From NCBI GenBank assembly GCA_040389045.1, contig JAZKAT010000022.1:15245-79244 (forward strand): a DNA stretch of 64,000 nt. The letters are read 5' to 3'. How positions within the stretch are numbered: position 1 is the stretch's first letter; each line of letters starts with the position of its first letter. The notes under the pieces were generated by a model. The model was not told the origin of the DNA. It did no database searches and saw only the letters and a program-made list of their open reading frames with translations. Source of the DNA: UBA5158 sp040389045 (GTDB lineage Bacteria; Pseudomonadota; Gammaproteobacteria; DSM-16500). This document shows, in pieces, positions 1 to 7,902 of this stretch. Position numbers and translations under genes: made by a program.

Positions 1-23
1 ATTTATTGTTATCTCTTTGAATA

Positions 24-2003
24 ATGGAATTTCCATTGCTGCCTTTTATTGGAATAGTATGTGGATTATTAGTTGCCTTAATATCTATTATTGTGCAAAT
101 AGGTTGGTTTACCCATAGTATTGCCTTAGTCCAGATCAGCGCCGATTTTTCTCCCATGAAGTTTAATACGGCTTTAAGTTTTTTCTTTTGCGCGGTCAAT
201 TTAATTTCTTTCAACAGCACCTCAAGATTACTAAAATCACTAGGGCTACTGGCGGTGCTGCTGGCACTCATCACTCTCAGCCAATATGTTTTTCATAACA
301 ATAATGGCATTGACAGTTTTTTTATTGAACCTTTTACTAAAGCCCACTCCTTATATATGGGCCGAATGTCACCGGCGACTGGGGTGTATTTTATTATTAT
401 GGGGACATTATTATTTTTATCAGCAAATTTTCCTGACTATACGTCGTTGCGTACCTTCGTTATTTTCATAGTCAGTATCATTATTGCGTTAACTATAGTG
501 CCATTGCTAGCTTATATCAGTGGCATTCAAACCGCTTATCTGTGGCGGATATTTACTGAAATGGCTATGCACAGCGCAATTTGCTTTATTCTCCTGGGTA
601 CTGGATTGATTTGTCAGATTTGGGCGTACACGAAGGAAACACCGTATTTTCTGGTTATTCCGGTAGTGTTATGTTTAACAACGGCGTCGTTTGGGACTAG
701 CGGAGCGATTTATACTTACGAAAATTTAAAATATCAGGAATTATTAAAAGAAGAAGCGTATTACCAATCTCATGCCGCTGGTGAAGCTCTTTCTTCTATT
801 AATTTGAATTTGCTGCATAGGGAAAGTTCTTATATCGCTTATTTTGTCTTGTTCTTTGGTTTACTGACATCACTGTTACTCAGTTTAACCATTTTCTTTC
901 GCATTAAATGGCAGCAAAACGTCAAAGCTCTCGAACATAATGAAGAACGTTTGCATCTAGCAATAACCGGCACTACCGATGGTTTGTTTGACTGGGATGT
1001 GGCAACCGGAGAAGTTTATTATTCGCCGCGTTTTGAAGAAGTGTTAGGTTATCAGACCCACAGCCTTGCGCGTGACTATCCCTCTTTTCTTAAACTGATT
1101 CATATCCATGATCAGGAAAAATTTCAACAAACGACGGCAAAACATTTTAAAAATAAAACTCCTGTCAATTTAGATTTGCGTTTAAAAACGAAAGCCGGAA
1201 CCTACATCTGGTTTAATTTTAGAGGAACTCCAACCTGTAATCCATCGGGTACCGCCTGCAGAATGACTGGCTTTATCGCGGATATTTCGGTGCGGAATGA
1301 AATCGACAAAATGAAAAATGAATTTATTTCCACGGTCAGCCATGAATTAAGAACACCAATGACTTCAATCCGGGGTTCACTGGCATTGATTTTAGGTGGC
1401 AAAGCCGGACCTTGTGAAGGTAAAATTCGGGATTTGCTGGTGATCGCTGACCGCAATTGTGAACGTTTATTACGGCTCATCAATGATATCCTGGACATTG
1501 AAAAAATTGAGGCGGGTGAAATTGATTTCAAGTTAACCGTACATGATCTGGGTGCTATTGTTAACGAAACGGTAACGAATAATCAAATATTCGCGACCAA
1601 GTTTAATGTGAAATTAACTGCTTTCACTTTGACTGGCATTGAAGTCAATGTTGATGTTGATCGCATGATCCAGGTGCTGACCAACTTGATTTCTAACGCG
1701 GTTAAATTTTCTAAAAGTGGCGATACCGTCACTATTACCATGCAAAAAGAAAATAAACGCGTGCGCGTCAATGTGATCGATCAAGGCCAGGGTATATCCG
1801 ATGACTTCAAAAAACAGATTTTTCAAAAATTCTCCCAGGCGGATTCATCGGCTACTCGAGAAAACAAAGGCTCTGGCCTGGGCTTGAGCATTAGCAAAGC
1901 CATTATGGAAGCATTAAACGGCAACCTGTCTTTTACTTCTGTAGTAAACCAGGGCACGACGTTTTATCTTGATTTACCGATAGCAACTAGCGAGCAGGAT
2001 TGA
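24..2003 (+). CDS. Membrane sensor histidine kinase (PAS-HisKA-HATPase), copy 1
   Basis: Predicted inner-membrane sensor kinase of 659 residues. Residues 1-295 hold about eight hydrophobic segments, the multi-pass N-terminal module seen on many PAS kinases and GGDEF proteins; its ligand is unknown. A PAS/PAC domain follows (about 305-425, with a GTTDGLFDWD start). The dimerisation/phosphoacceptor domain has the SHELRTP motif with His440. The ATPase domain has an N-box (LTNLISNAVKFSK), the G1 box DQGQG with Asp586, and the G2 box GSGLGLSISK, so all residues expected for an active kinase are present. An in-frame TGA at 18-20 sets the upstream limit and ATG 24 is the first start; no clear Shine-Dalgarno is visible. 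It ends one base before a paralogous kinase, so the two are probably co-transcribed. No response regulator or receiver domain is found in the window, so the partner is unknown. Confidence 0.9.
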   Translation: MEFPLLPFIGIVCGLLVALISIIVQIGWFTHSIALVQISADFSPMKFNTALSFFFCAVNLISFNSTSRLLKSLGLLAVLLALITLSQYVFHNNNGIDSFFIEPFTKAHSLYMGRMSPATGVYFIIMGTLLFLSANFPDYTSLRTFVIFIVSIIIALTIVPLLAYISGIQTAYLWRIFTEMAMHSAICFILLGTGLICQIWAYTKETPYFLVIPVVLCLTTASFGTSGAIYTYENLKYQELLKEEAYYQSHAAGEALSSINLNLLHRESSYIAYFVLFFGLLTSLLLSLTIFFRIKWQQNVKALEHNEERLHLAITGTTDGLFDWDVATGEVYYSPRFEEVLGYQTHSLARDYPSFLKLIHIHDQEKFQQTTAKHFKNKTPVNLDLRLKTKAGTYIWFNFRGTPTCNPSGTACRMTGFIADISVRNEIDKMKNEFISTVSHELRTPMTSIRGSLALILGGKAGPCEGKIRDLLVIADRNCERLLRLINDILDIEKIEAGEIDFKLTVHDLGAIVNETVTNNQIFATKFNVKLTAFTLTGIEVNVDVDRMIQVLTNLISNAVKFSKSGDTVTITMQKENKRVRVNVIDQGQGISDDFKKQIFQKFSQADSSATRENKGSGLGLSISKAIMEALNGNLSFTSVVNQGTTFYLDLPIATSEQD

Positions 2004-2004
2004 G

Positions 2005-3987
2005 ATGAAGATAAACGAACAGCAATTACTGACTTACCTTGGGATGTTATGCGGATTATTAGTCGCAGTGCTAGCAATCGTGGTGCAAGTCGGTTGGTTT
2101 ATCCACAGCATTACGCTAGTGCAAATCAGTTCTGACTTTTCTCCTATGCAATTCAATACGGCTTTATGCTTGCTTTTTTGCGCCATTAACTTAATCTATT
2201 TTAACTCCAGCTTACGCTGGTTAAAATCAACTGGCTTGCTGGCCGTGGTTTTCGCGCTGATCACGGTATCACAATATTTTTATCAAACCAATTACGGAAT
2301 TGATACCTTATTTATCCAGCCTTTTACCCAGACCAATTCCCCGGCACTTGGCAGAATGTCACTGACGTCGGGCATTAATTTTATCCTCATGGGGTCGCTA
2401 TTATTTCTTGCTGCAAACTATCGTCAGTACGGTGCGCTGCGTTTAGGAATTATTATCCTGGCCAGCATGCTCATCGCTATGGCTATCGTGCCTTTGCTAG
2501 CTTATTTAAGTGGCATTCAAACCGCTTACCCGTGGAGAAATTTAACTGGGATGGCAGTGCATACTGCGTTTAGTTTTATTTTCCTTGGTATGGGCATCAT
2601 TTGTTATATGTGGGCGTATTCAAAAAAGAAAACGCCCTATTTTCTGATTATTCCTGTGGTCTTTTGTTTACTCACCGCTTCTTTTTCTATTAGCGGAGCA
2701 ATCCATACTTACGAAGATTTAAAATATAAAGAATTATTACTGGAAGAAAATTATTATAAATCACGGCCCGCTAACTTAACTACCTCAGCTTTTAATGCGC
2801 ACTTTCTGCATAAACAAAGTACCTACATCGCTTACTTCGTTTTGTTTTTTGGTTTATTGACTTCGTTTCTACTTTCACTAACTATTTATTTTCATATTAG
2901 ATGGCGGCAAAATGCCAAAGCGCTGAAAGACAGTGAACAACGTTTGCATTTGGCGATTACCGGCACGACAGATGGCTTGTTTGACTGGAATGTTGAATCC
3001 GGAGAATTTTATTATTCGCCGCGCTTTGAAGAAGTGCTGGGCTATCAGACCAACAGCCTTGATCCGCGCTTTGCCAGTTTTCTGCAACTTATTCACCCCA
3101 AAGACAAAGACAAATTTCAACAAGATTTAACTGATCACTTTAACAATAAAACTCCTATCAATCTGGAAGTGCGTTTAAAAAATAAAGCCGGCGAATATAT
3201 CTGGTTTAATTTTAGAGGCACTCCAACTTGCGACGACACGGGTAATAGCATACGAATGACTGGGTTTATCGCGGATATTTCCGCGCGTAATGAAATAGAC
3301 AAAATGAAAAATGAATTTATTTCCACGGTGAGCCATGAGTTACGCACGCCAATGACTTCTATCGGTGGCTCACTGGCGTTGATTTTGGGTAATAAAGCCG
3401 GAGCTTGCGCGGACAAAATCCGAGATTTGTTGATTATCGCCGAACGTAACTGTGAACGTTTGTTGCGGCTAATTAACGATATTCTGGATATTGAAAAAAT
3501 TGCGGCGGGTAAAATTGATTTCAAGCTGCGCGTTTGTGACCTGGCTGCTGTGATTGGAGAAACTGTGAGCCACAATCAAATGTTCGCGGATAAATTTCAA
3601 ATTAAATTAAATTTTTCTCCGCTGGCGGGAATTCTCGTCAAAGTGGATGTTGACCGGTTAATACAAGTGCTTACCAACTTGATTTCCAACGCGGTTAAAT
3701 TTTCTAAAAACAGTGGCACGGTAACCATTAACATGGAAAAAACACCGCAGTTGGTGCGCGTCAATATTATTAATCAAGGGCCGGGGATACCTGACGCTTT
3801 CAAAGAGAGGATTTTTCAAAAATTTTCTCAGGTGAGTTCATCGGCAACTAAACTGAAAGGTTCTGGATTGGGTTTAAATATCAGTAAAGCCATTATGGAA
3901 AAACTAGGCGGTAACTTGAATTTTACCTCTATTGAAAATCAGGAGACGACGTTTTATTTAGAATTACCGATAATCATGAGGACATAA
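2005..3987 (+). CDS. Membrane sensor histidine kinase (PAS-HisKA-HATPase), copy 2, altered G1 box
   Basis: A 660-residue paralogue of the preceding gene, similar end to end: the same multi-pass N-terminal module, PAS domain and kinase core, so the pair arose by tandem duplication. The phosphoacceptor motif SHELRTP is intact (His444), as are the N-box (LTNLISNAVKFSK) and the G2 box GSGLGLNISK. The G1 box reads NQGPG with Asn590, where copy 1 has Asp586. That Asp normally contacts the adenine of ATP in GHKL ATPases, so ATP binding may be weak or lost. The protein might then act as a phosphoacceptor, phosphatase or heterodimer partner of copy 1; this is inference. The start is ATG 2005, one base after the TGA of copy 1, which suggests translational coupling. 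About 80 bases without any feature separate it from the next gene. Confidence 0.9.
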   Translation: MKINEQQLLTYLGMLCGLLVAVLAIVVQVGWFIHSITLVQISSDFSPMQFNTALCLLFCAINLIYFNSSLRWLKSTGLLAVVFALITVSQYFYQTNYGIDTLFIQPFTQTNSPALGRMSLTSGINFILMGSLLFLAANYRQYGALRLGIIILASMLIAMAIVPLLAYLSGIQTAYPWRNLTGMAVHTAFSFIFLGMGIICYMWAYSKKKTPYFLIIPVVFCLLTASFSISGAIHTYEDLKYKELLLEENYYKSRPANLTTSAFNAHFLHKQSTYIAYFVLFFGLLTSFLLSLTIYFHIRWRQNAKALKDSEQRLHLAITGTTDGLFDWNVESGEFYYSPRFEEVLGYQTNSLDPRFASFLQLIHPKDKDKFQQDLTDHFNNKTPINLEVRLKNKAGEYIWFNFRGTPTCDDTGNSIRMTGFIADISARNEIDKMKNEFISTVSHELRTPMTSIGGSLALILGNKAGACADKIRDLLIIAERNCERLLRLINDILDIEKIAAGKIDFKLRVCDLAAVIGETVSHNQMFADKFQIKLNFSPLAGILVKVDVDRLIQVLTNLISNAVKFSKNSGTVTINMEKTPQLVRVNIINQGPGIPDAFKERIFQKFSQVSSSATKLKGSGLGLNISKAIMEKLGGNLNFTSIENQETTFYLELPIIMRT

Positions 3988-4068
3988 CTTGACCTTTGCG
4001 CAGGGGTTCAATAAAATAAGCACTTTTCTGCAATAAAGCAGCTTTCATTCAACTTCTTGATAAATATC

Positions 4069-5334
4069 ATGATGAATTCAACAGCGAGACAATCATTTCT
4101 TAGCGCATCAATCGGCACCATGGTTGAATACTATGATTACGCCTTATTTACACTGTTTCTGCCTATACTGGCGCCGCTGTTTTTCCCCGCTGATACTATC
4201 TATGATTCGTTGGTTAAAGGGTATTTAATCTTATTTGTGGCCATGATCGCGCGTCCCTTAGGTGGCTTATTTTTTGGGTATTTAGGTGATGCGGTGGGTA
4301 GACGCAAGGCTTTGTTGACTTCCATGTATGGTATTGCATTGGGGACACTAGCCTTGGGGATCACACCGGTATATGCGAGCATAGGCATTTGGTCTGTTGT
4401 TATGGTTACGGTGGCTAAGACCATACAAGTATTTTGTTTTGGTGGAGAATTTAATGGCGCGGGCATTTATGTGGTGGAACATGCGCAAAACCGCAACGAA
4501 GGTTTCGCCAGTTGTCTGCTGCTAGCAACCACATTGTTTGGATCTTTACTGTCTTGCCTGCTGGGTATCGTTCTTACCATGAAATTTATGCCCGACTGGA
4601 GTTGGCGTATTGCGTTTCTTGTTGGTGGATTGATTGGTTTGATCGGCATTCGTTATCGTAAACAATTAATTGAATCACCGCATTTCAAACCTGCCAAGGA
4701 AGATGCGTTGCCATTAGGCAAGATGTTAAAAAAATTTCCCAAAGAATTTGTGGCGACTATTTTTCTTGGTGGCTTTGCCAGTATCTCTTTTACCACGACA
4801 CTGACTTTTATTACGCCAGTGTTAATGTCGGAAGGATTAATCAACATGCACCAGTTGATGTTGCTGGAAACTTTCTTAACGCTGTTAGCCGTTGTGACTC
4901 TCATTCCTACCGGCATAATGGCTGATAAAAAAAGTCCACAAAAAGTGATGGTTTTTAGTTGCTGGGCTTTAATTATTTTATCTTACTTTTTGTTGTACCT
5001 GATTGAGCAGCGCAATGTTATTGCTGTGCTTGTTGGCATGTCTGTTTTAATTATCATTAATGAAATGCAGCTTGGCCCTATGCATGCTTTTTTGAAAAAT
5101 TTATTTCCCATGGAATATCGTTACCGTGGCAGTTCATTGGGTTTTTGTATTGGAATCTCGGTACTGGGCGGCTTAACACCGCTGGTCGAAAGTTACTTGT
5201 ATAGTTACACCCACCATTTCACTGCTATCAGCTTATGGCTGGTCTTTATAGGTGCGGGCACGCTGATCACGATGAATTTAGCTACTAACAAAAAAACAGA
5301 GGAAGTGTATGACGATAACTTACGAAGAATTTGA
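4069..5334 (+). CDS. MFS transporter, ProP-like metabolite:proton symporter
   Basis: A twelve-segment major facilitator permease of about 421 residues. It has the features of the ProP/metabolite:H+ symporter family: the opening SxGTMVEYYDYALF, the loop 2-3 motif GYLGDAVGRRKAL, and the FGGEFNGAG motif in segment 4. Members carry osmolytes, dicarboxylates or amino acids; the substrate cannot be told from the sequence. A TTG at 4057 would extend the frame by four residues, but the paired ATGs at 4069 and 4072 are more likely starts; no strong Shine-Dalgarno is visible for any of them. The 3' end overlaps the start of the CsaA gene by 26 bases, suggesting a two-gene transcript. Paralogues of this family are numerous in Legionella and Coxiella. 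Confidence 0.85.
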   Translation: MMNSTARQSFLSASIGTMVEYYDYALFTLFLPILAPLFFPADTIYDSLVKGYLILFVAMIARPLGGLFFGYLGDAVGRRKALLTSMYGIALGTLALGITPVYASIGIWSVVMVTVAKTIQVFCFGGEFNGAGIYVVEHAQNRNEGFASCLLLATTLFGSLLSCLLGIVLTMKFMPDWSWRIAFLVGGLIGLIGIRYRKQLIESPHFKPAKEDALPLGKMLKKFPKEFVATIFLGGFASISFTTTLTFITPVLMSEGLINMHQLMLLETFLTLLAVVTLIPTGIMADKKSPQKVMVFSCWALIILSYFLLYLIEQRNVIAVLVGMSVLIIINEMQLGPMHAFLKNLFPMEYRYRGSSLGFCIGISVLGGLTPLVESYLYSYTHHFTAISLWLVFIGAGTLITMNLATNKKTEEVYDDNLRRI

Positions 5335-5644
5335 AAAAGTTGATTTCAGGTCGGGGACTATTACAAAGGTAGAGCTGTTTCCTCGCGCTAAAAAACCTGC
5401 TTACAAAGTTTGGGTGGATTTTGGTGCTGAGATTGGGGTCAAACAAACTTCCGCGCAGGTGACACAACATTACACGCTGGAAAGTTTGTTAGGTAAACAA
5501 GTCGTAGGCTGTATGAATTTAGGCAGCAAAAATATCGGCGGCTTTACTTCGGAATTTTTACTGGTGGGCTTCCCGGATGATAAAGACGCGGTTTGTCTGG
5601 TGACGGTGAAGCCGGAAGTGCCGAATGGGAAGAAGTTGTTTTGA
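5309..5644 (+). CDS. csaA: CsaA-like tRNA-binding-domain protein
   Basis: A 111-residue stand-alone tRNA-binding OB-fold protein (EMAP II/Arc1p-like). The opening YEEFEKVDFRSGTI, the central PAYKVWVDFG, the ITxHY-like QVTQHY, and the C-terminal LVTVKPEVPNGKKL match the CsaA family at its usual length. CsaA is described as an export-related chaperone that binds tRNA. It acts as a cytosolic dimer. The start is ATG 5309, with AGAGGAAG at 5298-5305 as ribosome-binding site inside the end of the upstream MFS gene. It converges on an acetyltransferase gene with a palindromic repeat between them. Confidence 0.9.
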   Translation: MTITYEEFEKVDFRSGTITKVELFPRAKKPAYKVWVDFGAEIGVKQTSAQVTQHYTLESLLGKQVVGCMNLGSKNIGGFTSEFLLVGFPDDKDAVCLVTVKPEVPNGKKLF

Positions 5645-5653
5645 AAGAAAAGC

Positions 5654-5687
5654 ACCCCTCACACCCGCCGCTACGCGGATGAGGGGT
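5654..5687. repeat. Short palindromic repeat (CCCCTCA family) between convergent genes
   Basis: The arms ACCCCTCA (5654-5661) and TGAGGGGT (5680-5687) pair perfectly around a GC-rich interior with a second small stem. The outer sequence resembles the longer elements at 27008-27061 and 38893-38947, so this looks like a shortened member of that family. It lies between two convergent genes and could stop transcription from both sides, although no T-run follows. Confidence 0.6.
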
Positions 5688-5694
5688 AATAAAA

Positions 5695-6204
5695 TCAATT
5701 CTTGTAAATTTCGTATAGCAGCATTTCGTGTTTGTCGGGGTTTAGGATGTTGCCTACGTATTGCATGCCTAGTTTTTCCATGACGCGCCAGGAGCGTTCG
5801 TTTGCGGGGTTGGCGTCGGCGATTAGTTTGGAAATAGCTAAGTGTTGGAAGCCCCAGTCAATAAAACCTTGGGCTAACTCTTGGGCGCAACCTTTGCCCC
5901 AATATTTTTTATGTAAAAAATAACCTATTTCAATGTCGGGCTGAGTATCGTCAAAGCCGTAATGAAAAATGCCTACGCAACCGACAAATTCACCCGTATC
6001 CTTAGCGAAGATAGAACATGAACTAAAACCATATTTTTCAGCATGCTTGATACTGGGGTCTAAATATTTCGCGCGGACTTCAGCCGCGGTATTGGTTTTT
6101 TTACGGATAAATTGCATTACTTCAGGATCAGTAAATAGTTTGGTCCAATTATCAATATCTTCAGGGGTGGGAAGTTTCGCAATAAATCGGTCAGTCTCTA
6201 ACAT
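5695..6204 (-). CDS. GNAT family N-acetyltransferase (RimJ/RimL type)
   Basis: A 169-residue acetyltransferase of the GNAT_3 class that transfers acetyl from acetyl-CoA to an amine. The N-terminal LETDRFIAKLPTPED, the central YFLHKKYWGKGCAQE (pyrophosphate-binding Q/RxxGxG/A loop) and the late ANPANERSWRVMEKLGM are typical of RimJ/RimL-like proteins that modify ribosomal proteins, aminoglycosides or small metabolites. The acceptor is not identifiable. The start is the ATG at 6204, giving family-normal length. It is single in its direction, downstream of the PP2C gene by 33 bases, and could be co-transcribed with it. Confidence 0.85.
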   Translation of the reverse strand: MLETDRFIAKLPTPEDIDNWTKLFTDPEVMQFIRKKTNTAAEVRAKYLDPSIKHAEKYGFSSCSIFAKDTGEFVGCVGIFHYGFDDTQPDIEIGYFLHKKYWGKGCAQELAQGFIDWGFQHLAISKLIADANPANERSWRVMEKLGMQYVGNILNPDKHEMLLYEIYKN

Positions 6205-6236
6205 AGCTTACCTTACAAAAAGTGTGACAGCGGTTG

Positions 6237-7679
6237 TTATTTTTTAAATCGTGATTTCCTGGTTAACTCAAGCTCAGCATCTTTAAGTGGCTTGTGCTTG
6301 GCATTAAAAAATTTTATCATTCTCTGGCCTTTTGTCCAGCCCAGTTTTTGAAATAACCATCCCCAAAAACCATGGCCTTTTTCCAACTGATGCCGAACAT
6401 TCGGGTCCTTAAATAGTGCACGTACTTTATCAACACCTTTAGCCGGGTCTGGATGTTGACTAACTTTAACAACTTTTTCCGCATAGGTATGCTGCATTGC
6501 CAGGCTGATTAATTTTTTGGAACCTAATTTTTTCCAAACCGTTGACGTTTTATATTTCGCAATAAATTTCGTGAGTGATTCGTCAGAATCTTCCAATAGA
6601 GTTTTAGCTAAGGCTTTGCGTGATAAGTTATTATCAATATTATTTTTGCTCGCAAAAAGCTTGCGCAGCGATTCAGATTTTATAATTTCATTAACTATTT
6701 CCGCAGTAACATCGCCAAGAAAGCTCGCGGTTTTTAGTTGAATTTCGTCAATCAATTCCGGCTTACTGTTTAACACCAAGCGTTCTTGAATATTTTTTTC
6801 CAGAGCAGGGTAAAAGTACTCCGCTATGTTTTGTGAAATAACACCATTGTGGCCATCACAAATAACCGCGGAAGTCGGTATCCCCACTTCAAACACAGCA
6901 ACCGATATATTATCGTGCGAACCATTCACATAAGCCGAATCCACTAAATGTTCCGCGATCTGGTCAACCCCGCGCTTCTTACGCATAGTATTAACAATAT
7001 TCGCTATGGTATTTACCGATAGCACAGGCTTTTGTACTGACTGTCCCCGGGCATTAATGGCCGACATGGCTTCGGTTAAACCATCGCAAGCCAGCACAAT
7101 AAAAGCTTTCTGTGTAGACGATAATGATTTTTGGATAGTAACGATTTCGGGTATATGCGACAAACCAAATTGTTCATAGTATCTATCACCAAAGCCTCGG
7201 CTTACCGCCAACTCGCCATTTAATCTTAACGGCCCTAAGTTATTATAACGCGTAGGTATTGAAATGGCCGCGACACGATCGTATTCCGTAGCGTTGATAC
7301 TGGCATCCGGATTATGTAATTCATTTATTCTTTTGGCTTGCACCACACCCTCATGGGCTTCATCAATAATAATGAGAAACGCCGCGCTATCACCCGCGCT
7401 AGCGGTAGATACATGCAATACATTGGTATCCGGATCTGTCCATGCGGTTACCGCGCAACAAGTCGAACCGGTATCTTGTGCCTGGCCATATTGATTTTGT
7501 AATTGATCAAACGTTTGCTGCAAAACTTCTTCTTGATCGTCCACACTCAACAGGGGAAATTTTTTAATTTCCTTAATACCCACTTGCAAAGAATCTTCCT
7601 GGCTAGGACGACGCCCTTGAATTTCACATAAGCCTACCCTGATCCCAGGAGCTTTATACATTTTGACGTAATCAAGCAT
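6237..7679 (-). CDS. PP2C-like Ser/Thr phosphatase with rearranged motif order
   Basis: A 480-residue protein with the metal and phosphate-binding motifs of PPM/PP2C phosphatases, but in an unusual order. Residues 23-29 read RRPSQED. GST follows at 71-73, AGDS at 95-98, ELAVSRGFGD at 156-165, LACDG at 196-200 and GSHDN at 253-257. The DGH motif that normally lies between the first ED and the GST motif is found only at 275-277 (CDGHNG), after the last conventional motif, followed by a helix that resembles the one usually after DGHGG. All acidic metal ligands thus seem present but one segment has moved to the end. Residues about 330-480 are a helical, Lys-rich extension without recognised domain. 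No signal peptide. The start is ATG 7679, divergent from the NAPE-PLD-like gene with a 223-base shared upstream region. Secreted effector is a possibility, not shown. Confidence 0.8.
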   Translation of the reverse strand: MLDYVKMYKAPGIRVGLCEIQGRRPSQEDSLQVGIKEIKKFPLLSVDDQEEVLQQTFDQLQNQYGQAQDTGSTCCAVTAWTDPDTNVLHVSTASAGDSAAFLIIIDEAHEGVVQAKRINELHNPDASINATEYDRVAAISIPTRYNNLGPLRLNGELAVSRGFGDRYYEQFGLSHIPEIVTIQKSLSSTQKAFIVLACDGLTEAMSAINARGQSVQKPVLSVNTIANIVNTMRKKRGVDQIAEHLVDSAYVNGSHDNISVAVFEVGIPTSAVICDGHNGVISQNIAEYFYPALEKNIQERLVLNSKPELIDEIQLKTASFLGDVTAEIVNEIIKSESLRKLFASKNNIDNNLSRKALAKTLLEDSDESLTKFIAKYKTSTVWKKLGSKKLISLAMQHTYAEKVVKVSQHPDPAKGVDKVRALFKDPNVRHQLEKGHGFWGWLFQKLGWTKGQRMIKFFNAKHKPLKDAELELTRKSRFKK

Positions 7680-7837
7680 GCGGCATGCCCCGCTATTTAA
7701 TAAAATCCTGTACTGTTAATTATAGTATAGGTGCTAATGGGTTATTTATTTACCACTTTATCAGCAATGTATTGATTAAATTAACAATAATAATTAGTCC
7801 ATTAGCGACTTAAGTACTTATTTTCAAAAAAAAACGA

Positions 7838-7848
7838 TATAATATAAT
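7838..7848 (+). promoter_or_regulatory. Overlapping TATAAT -10 candidates upstream of the NAPE-PLD-like gene
   Basis: Two overlapping TATAAT hexamers (7838-7843 and 7843-7848) lie in a very AT-rich stretch about 55-65 bases before ATG 7903. No good -35 hexamer is visible at 16-18 bases upstream, so this is a weak or activator-dependent promoter candidate. The rest of the 7680-7902 divergent region shows only AT-rich sequence with no convincing palindrome. Confidence 0.4.
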
Positions 7849-7902
7849 AATAACTGAACAAAACTGATTTCATTGATCTAAATACTAACAATCGGAGTTG
7901 TT

